Source: Thermoanaerobaculum aquaticum (GTDB lineage Bacteria; Acidobacteriota; Thermoanaerobaculia; Thermoanaerobaculales; Thermoanaerobaculaceae). From it: 52,189 nt of DNA. The position numbers and the translations under genes are program-made. The stretch is from contig NZ_JMFG01000020.1 of assembly GCF_000687145.1 (NCBI RefSeq), positions 146,749-198,937 of the forward strand. Reading direction: 5' to 3'. Shown in pieces: positions 7,501 through 15,768 of the stretch; position 1 is the first letter of the stretch, and each line of letters opens with the position of its first letter. The notes under the pieces are model-generated. The model was not told the origin of the DNA and made no database searches. It saw only the letters and a list, made by a program, of their open reading frames with translations.

Positions 7501-8622
7501 TTACACGAGCGTGGCAAAGAGCTCGTTGGACACCAGCCACCCCCGGGGGGTCAAGCGCACCCGCTCACCCCGCCGGCGGGCCAGACCCGCCGCCAGGAAA
7601 TCCCCGAGAAGCTGCCAAAACCGGGGCCGGTTTTCCGCAAGCGCCTCTGCTTCCTGCCAGCGCACCCCGCGGGAAAGCCGCAAGCGAAGCATGACCTTTT
7701 CCGCCTGCACCGCTTCCGGTGTGAGGTAAGACCGAAAGGTTCGGGGAAAACGCGAAGACTCCAGCGAAGCCATGTACTCCCCCAGGTTGGGGGTGTTGGC
7801 CCAGCGGCTGCGGCGTCCCTGGCCGTAGGCCCCCACCCCGCAGGCCAGTACCACCCCTCCCTGCCAGTACCGCAGGTTGTGTCTGGCTTCAAAGCCCGGG
7901 CGGGCCCAGTTGGAAACCTCGTAGTGCCGATACCCCGCCCGCCGCAAAAAACGGGCGGTGGTGAGGTACTGCCACGCTGCTTCCTCCTCGGAGGGGAAAA
8001 GCCCGGCGTGCCGCTGGGCTAAAAGCGCCAGGCGGTGGGGCTTGTCCATTTCCAAAAGGTAAACGGACACGTGGTGGGGGGAAAGCTGCACCAGAGCTTC
8101 CAGCGTCTGCTCCAGCCTTCGCCGGTTCAAGCCGGGAAGACCCAGCATGAGGTCCGCCGAAACCACAAACCCCGCAGCCAAAAGGCTCTGCAAAGCAACC
8201 CTCGCCTGCTGTGCTGAGTGCCTGCGGGAAAGCAAAGCCAAAACGCCATCGTCAAAGGACTGCACCCCCACCGACACCCGGTTGACCCCCAGGCTCTTCC
8301 AAAACGTGAGGCGTTCTTCGGTGACGTCGTCAGGGTTAGCTTCCAGCGTCACCTCAGCGCTGGGAAGGCGGGGAAAGGAGCCGTTGAGAACCGAGAAAAG
8401 CTCCGAAAGCTCGTCAGCCGGCAGCAACGACGGTGTGCCGCCCCCCAAGTACAAGGTGCGTAAGGGCCTTTTGGCCAAGCGGGCCAAAAGCGTAACCTCC
8501 CGGCGTAAGGCCGCCATGTAGCGGGGCAAAAGCTCCCGTTCGGTGGAGGTGACGAAGGTGCAGTAGGCACACCGGGAAGCGCAAAAGGGGAGGTGCAGGT
8601 AGAGGCTTGCGGGGCGCGCCAC
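7501..8622 (-). CDS. hemW: Radical SAM protein HemW (coproporphyrinogen III oxidase-like heme chaperone)
   Basis: 373 aa from GTG 8622. The radical SAM cluster motif CASRCAYC (C14, C18, C21) follows LYLHLPF exactly as in HemW/HemN. GGGTPSLL, the EANPDD block, VSVGVQSFDD and DLMLGLPG are also present. HemW transfers heme; the extra downstream Cys motifs of true HemN oxidases are not evident, so HemW is preferred. The start lies 2 bases below the stop of the unknown gene; longer in-frame starts would overlap it. Heme delivery fits the multiheme cytochromes at the right end of the window. Confidence 0.9.
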   Translation of the reverse strand: MARPASLYLHLPFCASRCAYCTFVTSTERELLPRYMAALRREVTLLARLAKRPLRTLYLGGGTPSLLPADELSELFSVLNGSFPRLPSAEVTLEANPDDVTEERLTFWKSLGVNRVSVGVQSFDDGVLALLSRRHSAQQARVALQSLLAAGFVVSADLMLGLPGLNRRRLEQTLEALVQLSPHHVSVYLLEMDKPHRLALLAQRHAGLFPSEEEAAWQYLTTARFLRRAGYRHYEVSNWARPGFEARHNLRYWQGGVVLACGVGAYGQGRRSRWANTPNLGEYMASLESSRFPRTFRSYLTPEAVQAEKVMLRLRLSRGVRWQEAEALAENRPRFWQLLGDFLAAGLARRRGERVRLTPRGWLVSNELFATLV

Positions 8623-8624
8623 AG

Positions 8625-9599
8625 CTAGCGGGCCGTCTCCAGCCAGCGCAGCCAGAGGCTGGCAAAGGGCTCCCCTTCCCGGGACCACAGGCTCCGGGCA
8701 AACGCCTCCACCCAGCCATCAAAACCCGGGACCAGGCGCAGGTTGTCCTCCTCCATGAGCTCGAAGGGGTCCCGGCCGGAAACCAAAAGTGCCTGGGCCG
8801 CCCGCCGCAAGCGCCAGCCCTGGGAGGCCACCCCGTCCAAAAGGTCCAAACGGCGAGCCCACAGCAAAAGCGAGCAGGCAGCGGCAAAGCAGCTGGCCTT
8901 GCACAGCGCGGTACTGGGCCCCGGCAACCCCTCCCGCAAGCCCAGCTCGTACGCCATGCTGCTTCCGTGCACCTCCAGGGTTTTGGCCACGTCCACCGGA
9001 TCGCTGTGGAACAGCAGGTCCTCGAAAACGTCGTTGCCGTCTTCCCCAAAGGCCGCTTCGTAGGCCAGGTGCTTGTCCTCACCGGTGAGGGAAAGGGGTG
9101 CCAGCACCACAAACTGGGCCCCGCTTTCCCGGGCGGCCAGCAAAGCCGCGTTCATGCTCTCCTGCACCGGCAGTTGCGGGGTGAGGGCGATCAGGGTGCC
9201 GGTGGCAAAGCCCTCTTCCCGGAAGGATGATAACGGAACCGTGGGCATGTTCCCCCAAAACGGCGAAAGCCACAGGTTGATCAGCGTCACCTGCTCGGGA
9301 GCCAGCAGCGAGGGAAGATCGCCGGGTTCTAAGGGTTCATCCGCCACCACCAGCAGCCCGCAACCTACAGCCAAAAGCTTTTCCACCGCCCGCCGGCGGT
9401 TCTTGAGCACGCTGGCGTACACCAGGAGCCGCAAAGGGCGACGGGGCACGTGGGCATCCCCCACCGGAGGGGAGGTGGCTTCCCGCAGCAGCCGCATTCC
9501 CACCAAATCCAAAGCCAACCCCCCAGGCCCCACCGGTACGTGGCCCAACTGGTGGGTGAAGGGCAAAAGGTCTGGGTACGTTGGCTCAATCCGCCGCAC
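8625..9599 (-). CDS. Unknown protein, 324 aa, between ribE and hemW
   Basis: I do not recognise this family. No signal peptide or membrane helix is visible. The middle part shows alternating strand/helix segments (LRLLVYASVL, GCGLLVVADE, QVTLINLWLS, GTLIALTPQLPV, GAQFVVLAPLSL) consistent with a TIM-barrel-like fold, like a radical SAM barrel without the cysteine cluster. Motifs worth searching are SPFWGNMPTVPLSSF and GSSMAYELGLREG. It starts at GTG 9599 with GGGAGG 7 bases upstream and is co-transcribed with ribE and hemW, hinting at a cofactor-linked role. Confidence 0.7.
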   Translation of the reverse strand: MRRIEPTYPDLLPFTHQLGHVPVGPGGLALDLVGMRLLREATSPPVGDAHVPRRPLRLLVYASVLKNRRRAVEKLLAVGCGLLVVADEPLEPGDLPSLLAPEQVTLINLWLSPFWGNMPTVPLSSFREEGFATGTLIALTPQLPVQESMNAALLAARESGAQFVVLAPLSLTGEDKHLAYEAAFGEDGNDVFEDLLFHSDPVDVAKTLEVHGSSMAYELGLREGLPGPSTALCKASCFAAACSLLLWARRLDLLDGVASQGWRLRRAAQALLVSGRDPFELMEEDNLRLVPGFDGWVEAFARSLWSREGEPFASLWLRWLETAR

Positions 9600-9620
9600 T
9601 GCCCACCCTCCCGAAAGGCG

Positions 9621-10214
9621 CTACCCTCGTTCCGCCAGAACCCGGCGCACGTACTTCGCCAGCAGGTCGGTTTCCAGGTTCACCAAAGCCCCCGGCCGCA
9701 GCTGCCCAAGGGTCGTTTGCTGCAGGGTGAAGGGTACCAGGCTTACCTCAAACCACGAGCCCCCCAGACGGGAAACGGTGAGGGAAACGCCGTCCACCGC
9801 CACCGAACCCTTTTCGGCAATTTCCGGGGAGAGCTTCTTGGGGATCTCGCAGCGTACCACCACCCCTTCCCCTTCCCGCCGCACCGCCAAGACCCGCGCT
9901 TTGGCGTCCACGTGCCCGCTCACCCAGTGACCTCCCAAAAGATCCCCCACCCGCAGGGCCCGCTCCACGTTTACCTTGCTGCCCACCGGGAGCAAGCCCA
10001 GGGTGGTGCGCTCCAGGGTTTCCCGGGAGCAAAAGAAACGCAGGCTTTCCCCTTCCACCGTTTCCACCGTGAGGCAAGCCCCGTTGATGGCCACGCTTTC
10101 CCCAAGGGCCAGGGGCCCGCCGGGCACCTGCGCCTGTACGGTGAGCCTCTGCCCCAACCCCACGCTTTCTCGCTGGACCAGGGTCCCCACCGTTTGAACA
10201 ATGCCGCTAAACAC
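9621..10214 (-). CDS. ribE: Riboflavin synthase alpha chain
   Basis: 197 aa with the expected two internally repeated lumazine-binding halves. The first begins MFSGIVQTVG and has a GACLTVE motif; the second begins LGGHWVSGHVD and has VDGVSLTVS. It dismutates 6,7-dimethyl-8-ribityllumazine to riboflavin. Its GTG start (10214) overlaps the ribD stop by 8 bases, so the two riboflavin genes are coupled. ribBA and ribH are not in this window. No FMN riboswitch is seen, as expected inside an operon. Confidence 0.96.
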   Translation of the reverse strand: MFSGIVQTVGTLVQRESVGLGQRLTVQAQVPGGPLALGESVAINGACLTVETVEGESLRFFCSRETLERTTLGLLPVGSKVNVERALRVGDLLGGHWVSGHVDAKARVLAVRREGEGVVVRCEIPKKLSPEIAEKGSVAVDGVSLTVSRLGGSWFEVSLVPFTLQQTTLGQLRPGALVNLETDLLAKYVRRVLAERG

Positions 10215-11313
10215 CCACCACCTCGGCCACCAGCGAAAGGTCGCCGGAAAGCTCCGAAACCCGCAAGAAGCGAAGCTTGACCCCTTCCTGAGGTGCGGAA
10301 AACCCGCTGCCCCCCACCGCCGGCACCGCCTCCCGACCGCCCAGCACCAGGGGCGCCAGGAAGGCGTACAACCGCCGTGCCAGACCCTCCTGGAAGAACG
10401 ACCAGTGCACCTCCCCGCCCCCTTCCACCAGCACCGAGCTCACGCCCCGGGTGGCCAGCTCCCGCAGCACCGCGTGGAGGTTCACCCGACCACGGCCGTC
10501 ATCCCCCACCTCCACCACCCTGGCCCCTTTTGCCTCCAGCTCCCGCCGGCGGTCCAGGGGGGCGTCCTGCAGGCAAAACACCACCACGCTCTCCGGATCG
10601 TGGGACAAAAGCGTGGCGGCGGGCGGCGTCCGCAAATGGGAATCCAGCACCACCCGCCAAAGCCTGGGGTTGGGGTTGAGACCCAGGTGCCGCACCAGCC
10701 TTGGGTCATCGGCCAGCACCGTGCCCACCCCCACCAGCACCGCGTCCATCTCTTCCCGCAGCGCGTAGCCGGCCCGCCGGGAGGCCTCGGAGGTGATCCA
10801 CCGGGACTTCCCACCCCGGGCCGCGATCTTGCCGTCCAGGGTCAGCGCCATCTTCAAGGAAACGTAGGGCAAGCCCTGGCTCATGAAGTAAAGGAAACGG
10901 TGGTTGAGCTCCCGGCAGGCTTCCTCCTCCACCCCCAGGATGACCTCAACGCCTGCTTCCCTGAGGGTGGCGATGCCTTTGCCGTTCACCTGCGGGTTGG
11001 GGTCGGTGGTGCCTACGACCACGCGGCTCACGCCGGCGGCGAGGATGGCGTCCACGCAGGGAGGGGTATGGCCAAAGTGCACGCAGGGCTCCAGGTTCAC
11101 CACCAGCGTCCCCCCCCGCGCTTTCGCACCCGCTGCCGCCAACGCCACCGTTTCGGCGTGGGGGCCCCCGTACCGCAGATGAGCGCCTTCTCCCACCACC
11201 CGGCCCTGGGCATCCAAAACCACAGCGCCCACCATGGGGTTTGGGGAAACACCGTAGCGGCCGGCTTCCGCCAGCTCCAAAGTCCGCCGCATCCAAACCG
11301 CCCAATCAGCCAC
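10207..11313 (-). CDS. ribD: Bifunctional riboflavin deaminase-reductase RibD
   Basis: 368 aa. The N-terminal cytidine-deaminase-like domain carries HAE (52-54) and the Zn cysteines in PCVHFGHTPPC (C77, C86). The C-terminal reductase domain (about 150-365) has LKMALTLDGKIA, RSRWITSE-type sequence (SRWITSEASR) and VEGGGEVHWSF. Two steps of riboflavin synthesis are expected. GTG 11313 is taken as the start: it follows GGGAGA by about 10 bases and overlaps the ftsY stop by 8; longer readings run into ftsY. Confidence 0.95.
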   Translation of the reverse strand: MADWAVWMRRTLELAEAGRYGVSPNPMVGAVVLDAQGRVVGEGAHLRYGGPHAETVALAAAGAKARGGTLVVNLEPCVHFGHTPPCVDAILAAGVSRVVVGTTDPNPQVNGKGIATLREAGVEVILGVEEEACRELNHRFLYFMSQGLPYVSLKMALTLDGKIAARGGKSRWITSEASRRAGYALREEMDAVLVGVGTVLADDPRLVRHLGLNPNPRLWRVVLDSHLRTPPAATLLSHDPESVVVFCLQDAPLDRRRELEAKGARVVEVGDDGRGRVNLHAVLRELATRGVSSVLVEGGGEVHWSFFQEGLARRLYAFLAPLVLGGREAVPAVGGSGFSAPQEGVKLRFLRVSELSGDLSLVAEVVGV

Positions 11314-12187
11314 GCTGAGGTTCTCCCAAAAGGGCATCCACAAAACCTTCAGGGTCAAAGAGCAAGAGGTCTTCCACCTGCTCCCCCACCCCAACCCAGA
11401 GCACCGGAAGCTTGAGCTCCCGGGCAATGGCCAAAACCACACCCCCCTTGGCGGTCCCATCCAGCTTGGTCAGCACCAAGCCGGTGACCCCGGCGTGCTC
11501 GCGAAACTCCCGGGCTTGCACCAGGCCGTTGAGGCCGGTGGTGGCGTCCACCACCAAAAGCACCTGGTGGGGGGCTTCGGGAACGGCCCTCGCCGCCACC
11601 TTGTGCAGCTTCGCCAGCTCCCGCATGAGGTTGTCCTTGGTGTGCAGGCGTCCGGCGGTGTCGGCGATGAGGTGGGTGGCGTTGCGGGCCTGCGCCGCCG
11701 CCAACGCGTCGTAAAGCACGGCCCCGGGATCGGCCCCCGCCCTTTGCGCCACCACCTCCACCCCCAAACGCTGGGCCCAGAGCTGCAGCTGCTCAGTGGC
11801 CGCCGCCCGGAAGGTGTCGCAGGCGGCCAAAAGCGGCTTTCCCCCCGAAGCTGCAACTTTAGCCGCCAGCTTGGCGGCGGTGGTGGTTTTGCCTGAGCCG
11901 TTGACGCCCACCACCAAAATCACCTCCGGCCGATGGGCAGGCGCCGGGGCCGGCTTGGGAAAGAACGCCAAGAGCTTTTCCCGGAGGAACGCCCGCTCCT
12001 GCCCCGGGGAAAGCAAGCCCTTAGCCAAAGCCCGACGGAGATCCGAGGCCAGCTCAGAGGCCAGGTCCGGGCCCGCATCGGCCAAAATCAGAGCTTCTTC
12101 CAGCGTTTCTGGGTTTAAGCTGCCCACCTCCGGAAGGGTGGCGCCTTTCGACGTCAAAAGCCCACGCAGCCGCTCGAAAAACTGCAA
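11306..12187 (-). CDS. ftsY: Signal recognition particle receptor FtsY
   Basis: 293 aa, a short FtsY made only of the N and G domains, lacking the long acidic A domain. GTPase motifs are complete: GVNGSGKTTT (94-103), DTFRAAA (124-130), DTAGR (176-180) and TKLDGTAKGG (240-249). It docks SRP-ribosome complexes at the membrane. The start is TTG 12187, supported by GAGGAGG 4-5 bases upstream. It sits between a roadblock-domain gene and ribD. Confidence 0.96.
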   Translation of the reverse strand: MQFFERLRGLLTSKGATLPEVGSLNPETLEEALILADAGPDLASELASDLRRALAKGLLSPGQERAFLREKLLAFFPKPAPAPAHRPEVILVVGVNGSGKTTTAAKLAAKVAASGGKPLLAACDTFRAAATEQLQLWAQRLGVEVVAQRAGADPGAVLYDALAAAQARNATHLIADTAGRLHTKDNLMRELAKLHKVAARAVPEAPHQVLLVVDATTGLNGLVQAREFREHAGVTGLVLTKLDGTAKGGVVLAIARELKLPVLWVGVGEQVEDLLLFDPEGFVDALLGEPQRG

Positions 12188-12208
12188 GGTTCCTCCTCTC
12201 GCAAGCCG

Positions 12209-12571
12209 TCAGGGGATTTCCTGGTTGAGCGCCCACGCGGTCCGCTCCACCGCCCTCCGCGCCAGACCCAACGGCGCCATGGGCTCCATGACCAACACCA
12301 GGTAGTACCCGCCTTTGAGACGGCGGGAAATCACCTTCAGGGCGCTGCCCGCCACCGCCACCTCCACCACCTCACCCCCTTTGGCGCCCCGCAGCAGCCG
12401 GCCGGCGGTGCGCAACAAGAGCCCGTGGTAGGCCCCTTCCACCTTGAGCTCATAGGGGGTGGAGCGCCGGGTGACGTACTCCACGAACTCCCCTTCGGGG
12501 TCCAGGAAGATGGCCCCGTGGGCCCCGGGGACGTCCACCATGAGGTTGGTGAGCAGGTACTGAAACGGCAT
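12209..12571 (-). CDS. Roadblock/LC7-like domain protein
   Basis: 120 aa, a single alpha/beta domain: MPFQYLLTNLMVDVPGAHGAIFLD, then GEFVEYV, an amphipathic helix with YHGLLLRTAG, and paired strands VVEVAVAG and YYLVLVMEP. This matches the strand-helix pattern of roadblock/LC7 proteins, which partner small GTPases of the MglA type or regulate motility and polarity; no GTPase is adjacent. Its ATG overlaps the upstream TPR gene stop by one base (TAATG). Family call by pattern only. Confidence 0.65.
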   Translation of the reverse strand: MPFQYLLTNLMVDVPGAHGAIFLDPEGEFVEYVTRRSTPYELKVEGAYHGLLLRTAGRLLRGAKGGEVVEVAVAGSALKVISRRLKGGYYLVLVMEPMAPLGLARRAVERTAWALNQEIP

Positions 12572-13347
12572 TACCGGCCCAAAAGTGCCCGTGCTTGAGC
12601 GGCCTCCTTGGAATCGGGGGCCAGCTCCACCACCTTTTGCAGGACCTCCCGCGCTTCCGCGGTGCGGCCCCGGTTCAAAAGCAATGTGCCCAGCCGCAGG
12701 GGCAGATCCGCCCGCTCAGGGGCCCTCTGCATCCCCTTGCGGTAGGTTTCCTCCGCCGAGTTGAGCTTCCCCAAGCGCTCCTGCACTTCACCCAGAAGCA
12801 GGTACGCCTCAGGGGGCCCGGTGGGACCGGCAGCACGCCGCAGGTTTTCCTCGGCAGCTTCCAGCCTGCCCTGGGCCAAATACAAAGCCCCCAGGTTGAA
12901 ATAAACCCCTGCCCGGTTGGCGTAGGTCAAATCCTGCAGCGCTGCCAAAAACTCTGACTCCGCCAGCGCCTGCTGCCCCAAGGCGCGGTAGGCAATGCCA
13001 CGGTTGTTGCGGGCGTCGGTGTAGGTGGGGGCCAGGGTCAACGCCCGGGTAAAGGCCTCCACCGCCGAAGCCGGCTCGCCTTTGGCCAGATACGCCAGCC
13101 CGATGAAGTTGTGCACCACCGGGTTGGCGGGCTGTAGCGATTCTGCCGAGCGGAAACGGGCCAACGCCTGGTCCGTACGCCCGTCCCGCAGCATGCTTTC
13201 CCCTTCCCGCAACAGCATGGTGGCCGCCAAAGGGTCCTTGGGATCAATGCCCGGCGGAAGCTCTGCGGTTTTGCTCCCCGAAGAAGCGCAACCCCACGCC
13301 AAGAGCACCGCAGCCAGGCAGAAAAAAACGACCTTGTGTGAGCTCAT
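12571..13347 (-). CDS. TPR-repeat lipoprotein
   Basis: 258 aa. Lipobox LAWGC puts the lipidated Cys at residue 20. The mature part (about 60-255) consists of at least five tetratricopeptide repeats with signatures such as VVHNFIGLAYLAKGEPASAV, ARNNRGIAYRALGQ and YFNLGALYLAQGR. Likely a scaffold in the envelope, as in PilF/PilW or Bam-associated proteins, but nothing here identifies the partner. Overlaps the HD-GYP gene by 4 bases (ATGA) and has a good GGAGGTGGC Shine-Dalgarno. Confidence 0.85.
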   Translation of the reverse strand: MSSHKVVFFCLAAVLLAWGCASSGSKTAELPPGIDPKDPLAATMLLREGESMLRDGRTDQALARFRSAESLQPANPVVHNFIGLAYLAKGEPASAVEAFTRALTLAPTYTDARNNRGIAYRALGQQALAESEFLAALQDLTYANRAGVYFNLGALYLAQGRLEAAEENLRRAAGPTGPPEAYLLLGEVQERLGKLNSAEETYRKGMQRAPERADLPLRLGTLLLNRGRTAEAREVLQKVVELAPDSKEAAQARALLGR

Positions 13348-15059
13348 GCCACCTCCACCTCACCCAAAGGTACCAAGTCCCCGGCCCGGAGGGCGGAAAA
13401 GAACGCCTCCACCACCCGAGGATCCAGCTTGGTGCCGGCCAAATCACGCATGCGGTTTAACACAAAATCCAAAGAAAGCGCCTTTTGGTACGGTCGCGTG
13501 GTGGTCATGGCATCGAACACATCGGCGGCGGCAATGATCCTTGCCACCAAGGGGATCGCCTCCCCCACCAGGCCATCGGGGTAGCCGCCCCCTGCCCAGT
13601 TTTCGTGGTGCGAGCGGATCCCAGGGATAACATCCCGCAGCAGCTTGATGGAAGACACGATGGCCGCCCCTTTGATGGTGTGGGCGCGCATCTTGGCAAA
13701 CTCTGCATCGGTGAGCTGCTCGGGCTTGGTGAGAATCGCGTCCTCAATGCCGATCTTGCCCACGTCGTGGAGGAGAGCGGCAATTTCCACCTTGCGGATC
13801 TCCTCGCCGTTAAGCCCTAGATGGCGGGCAATGGCCACCGAGTACCGCGCCACCCGCTCGGAGTGACCGCGGGTGTACGGGTTTTTGGCATCAATGGAAG
13901 CGGTGAGGGCACGGATGGCGTCCACCAACAGCTCGCGGTTTTGCGCCAGCGCCTCCCGTAAGGAAGCCACGGTACGGCCGATCTCCTCGGCCATGGTGTT
14001 GAAGTTCTCCGCCAGCTGGCCCAGCTCGTTGGCAGAAGTGACCGGGACCCGCTTGGTGAAGTCCCCGGAGGCCATGGCCGTGGAAAGCGCCGCCAGCTGC
14101 CGCAGAGGGTTGGTAATGCGGCGGGCCAGCACGATGCCCGCCACCGTCGCCAGGATGCCAGCACCCAGCGCCAGCAACGCGGTTCGCTTGGCCATGGCGT
14201 TCAGGTTGGCAAATGCCACATCCACCTGACGGGCGGTCACCACCGCCCACGGGGGGTCCCCCACCGGGCAAAGGGAGCCCAACACCTCGGCGTGGTTGCC
14301 AAAGGGATCGGCGTAGGTTTTGGTGAGCCGCACACCGGGGGCGCGCAGGAACTGGGCTACCAGCGGGTGCTGGGAGGCGTCCCGCCCCAGCCGGTCCCCT
14401 TCAGAGGAAAACAGGATGCGCCCCCTGCGGTCCACCACATCCACCACCACCCCCCGGGCCGCCTCCTCCCCCAACCGTTCGCTCATGCCGGCCAACGACA
14501 CCACCCCTTGCAGCACCCCGAGGACCTCACCCCGGTGTCCCAGAACCGGGAAAGAAACCACCACCACCGGTGGCTCCCCGGGAAGGCTCACCAGGTCCTC
14601 CCGCACCGGCCGGCTGGCCAGGCCCTCCTGGAAAGCCCGGGCCAAAAGCGGATTTAACAGCTCTTCAGCCCCCGCAGGGAAGGGCCGCCCCTGCACGAAC
14701 TGCCCGTTGCCTTGCCGGTCCAACAGCCGCAGCATCAGCACGTTGCGGTTGGCCTTCACCACTTCCGCCAGGATGGCGGGAACCCGGTCCATGGGCAAGG
14801 AGTCGGTGGCGGAAGCGGCCAAGGCCTGGCTTAAGCCCTCCAGCCGCCCCACGGTATCCACGAAGAAAAGCTCCAGCTCACGGGCAAAGCCCACCGCCTG
14901 CCGGGTCAGGTACTGCTTTTCCAGGGTGGCAATTTGCTCGCGGTTAGACGAAAAAAAGCCGAAACCCACCAGGGCCACCGGCACCACCGCCAGCGCCACC
15001 AAAAGCGCGGTGAGTGGGTACAAAAGCGAACGGAAAAAAGGCCAACGCATACGGAGCAT
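13344..15059 (-). CDS. Cache-HAMP-HD-GYP transmembrane c-di-GMP phosphodiesterase
   Basis: 571 aa. A first TM helix at about 9-30, a periplasmic Cache-like sensor domain (about 40-270), a second TM at about 280-300, a HAMP linker (ARRITNPLRQLAALSTAM) and a C-terminal HD-GYP domain. The HD-GYP signature is complete: HSERVARYS, HDVGKIG, HHENWAGGGYPDGL and AADVFDAMT. Expected to hydrolyse c-di-GMP in response to an extracytoplasmic signal. Two ATGs (15059 and 15050) are possible. It follows udg by 4 bases and overlaps the TPR gene by 4. Confidence 0.93.
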   Translation of the reverse strand: MLRMRWPFFRSLLYPLTALLVALAVVPVALVGFGFFSSNREQIATLEKQYLTRQAVGFARELELFFVDTVGRLEGLSQALAASATDSLPMDRVPAILAEVVKANRNVLMLRLLDRQGNGQFVQGRPFPAGAEELLNPLLARAFQEGLASRPVREDLVSLPGEPPVVVVSFPVLGHRGEVLGVLQGVVSLAGMSERLGEEAARGVVVDVVDRRGRILFSSEGDRLGRDASQHPLVAQFLRAPGVRLTKTYADPFGNHAEVLGSLCPVGDPPWAVVTARQVDVAFANLNAMAKRTALLALGAGILATVAGIVLARRITNPLRQLAALSTAMASGDFTKRVPVTSANELGQLAENFNTMAEEIGRTVASLREALAQNRELLVDAIRALTASIDAKNPYTRGHSERVARYSVAIARHLGLNGEEIRKVEIAALLHDVGKIGIEDAILTKPEQLTDAEFAKMRAHTIKGAAIVSSIKLLRDVIPGIRSHHENWAGGGYPDGLVGEAIPLVARIIAAADVFDAMTTTRPYQKALSLDFVLNRMRDLAGTKLDPRVVEAFFSALRAGDLVPLGEVEVA

Positions 15060-15063
15060 TTCA

Positions 15064-15768
15064 CTATAGCACGGGAGGTGCCTCTCCCTCGGCGGTTCCC
15101 GCCTTCTTTTGGGCAGCCGCCGAAAGCCTTGCCATGAGCTTCTTGAGGTCCTCCCAGGCTTCCCGTTTGGCCTGGGGGTTGCGCAGCAGGTAGGCCGGGT
15201 GGAAGGTGGGAAGAACCTCCACGCCCTCCCAGTGCCGCCAGCTGCCGCGGTAAGAGCTGATGGGCGCCGTGATACCCAACAGGTGCCGGGCGGCAACCCG
15301 GCCCAAAAGCACAATGATTTCCGGCTTGATAAGCGCCAGTTGCCGCCTGAGAAAAGGCAAGCAGGCAGCGGCTTCATCGTCCTGGGGATCGCGGTTGCCG
15401 GGAGGCCGGCACTTCACGATGTTGGCAATGTAAACCTCGGAGCGGGACAGGCCGCACGCCCTGAGCATGGAGTTGAGGAGCTGGCCGGCCCGGCCCACAA
15501 ACGGCTCCCCCTGGCGGTCCTCTTCCGCCCCCGGAGCTTCCCCCACAAACACCACCCGCGCCTCGGGGTTCCCCACCCCAAACACCACTTGGGTACGTCC
15601 CTTGGCCAACCGACAGCGCTGGCATGTGGCCACCGCCTTGGCCATGGAAGCCAGGTCCTGAAAGGCCAGGGGATCCTGCTCCTCGCGGGAGGGTTGGCTT
15701 CCCTCCGGGAGCATCACCTCCTGGATACCAAAGTCCAAAAGGTAGCGGGCCAAATCCCGGGCGCTCAT
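15064..15768 (-). CDS. udg: Type-4 uracil-DNA glycosylase (4Fe-4S)
   Basis: 234 aa. Family-4 hallmarks are present: the catalytic GEAPGAEED, cluster cysteines CQRC (about 49-52) and later KCRPPGNRDP and EAAACLPF, and the loop TFHPAYLLRNP. It removes uracil from DNA, an activity common in thermophiles where cytosine deaminates quickly. Its ATG overlaps the coaBC stop (ATGA). The C-terminal tail after residue 215 is Ala/Pro-rich and not conserved. Confidence 0.95.
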   Translation of the reverse strand: MSARDLARYLLDFGIQEVMLPEGSQPSREEQDPLAFQDLASMAKAVATCQRCRLAKGRTQVVFGVGNPEARVVFVGEAPGAEEDRQGEPFVGRAGQLLNSMLRACGLSRSEVYIANIVKCRPPGNRDPQDDEAAACLPFLRRQLALIKPEIIVLLGRVAARHLLGITAPISSYRGSWRHWEGVEVLPTFHPAYLLRNPQAKREAWEDLKKLMARLSAAAQKKAGTAEGEAPPVL

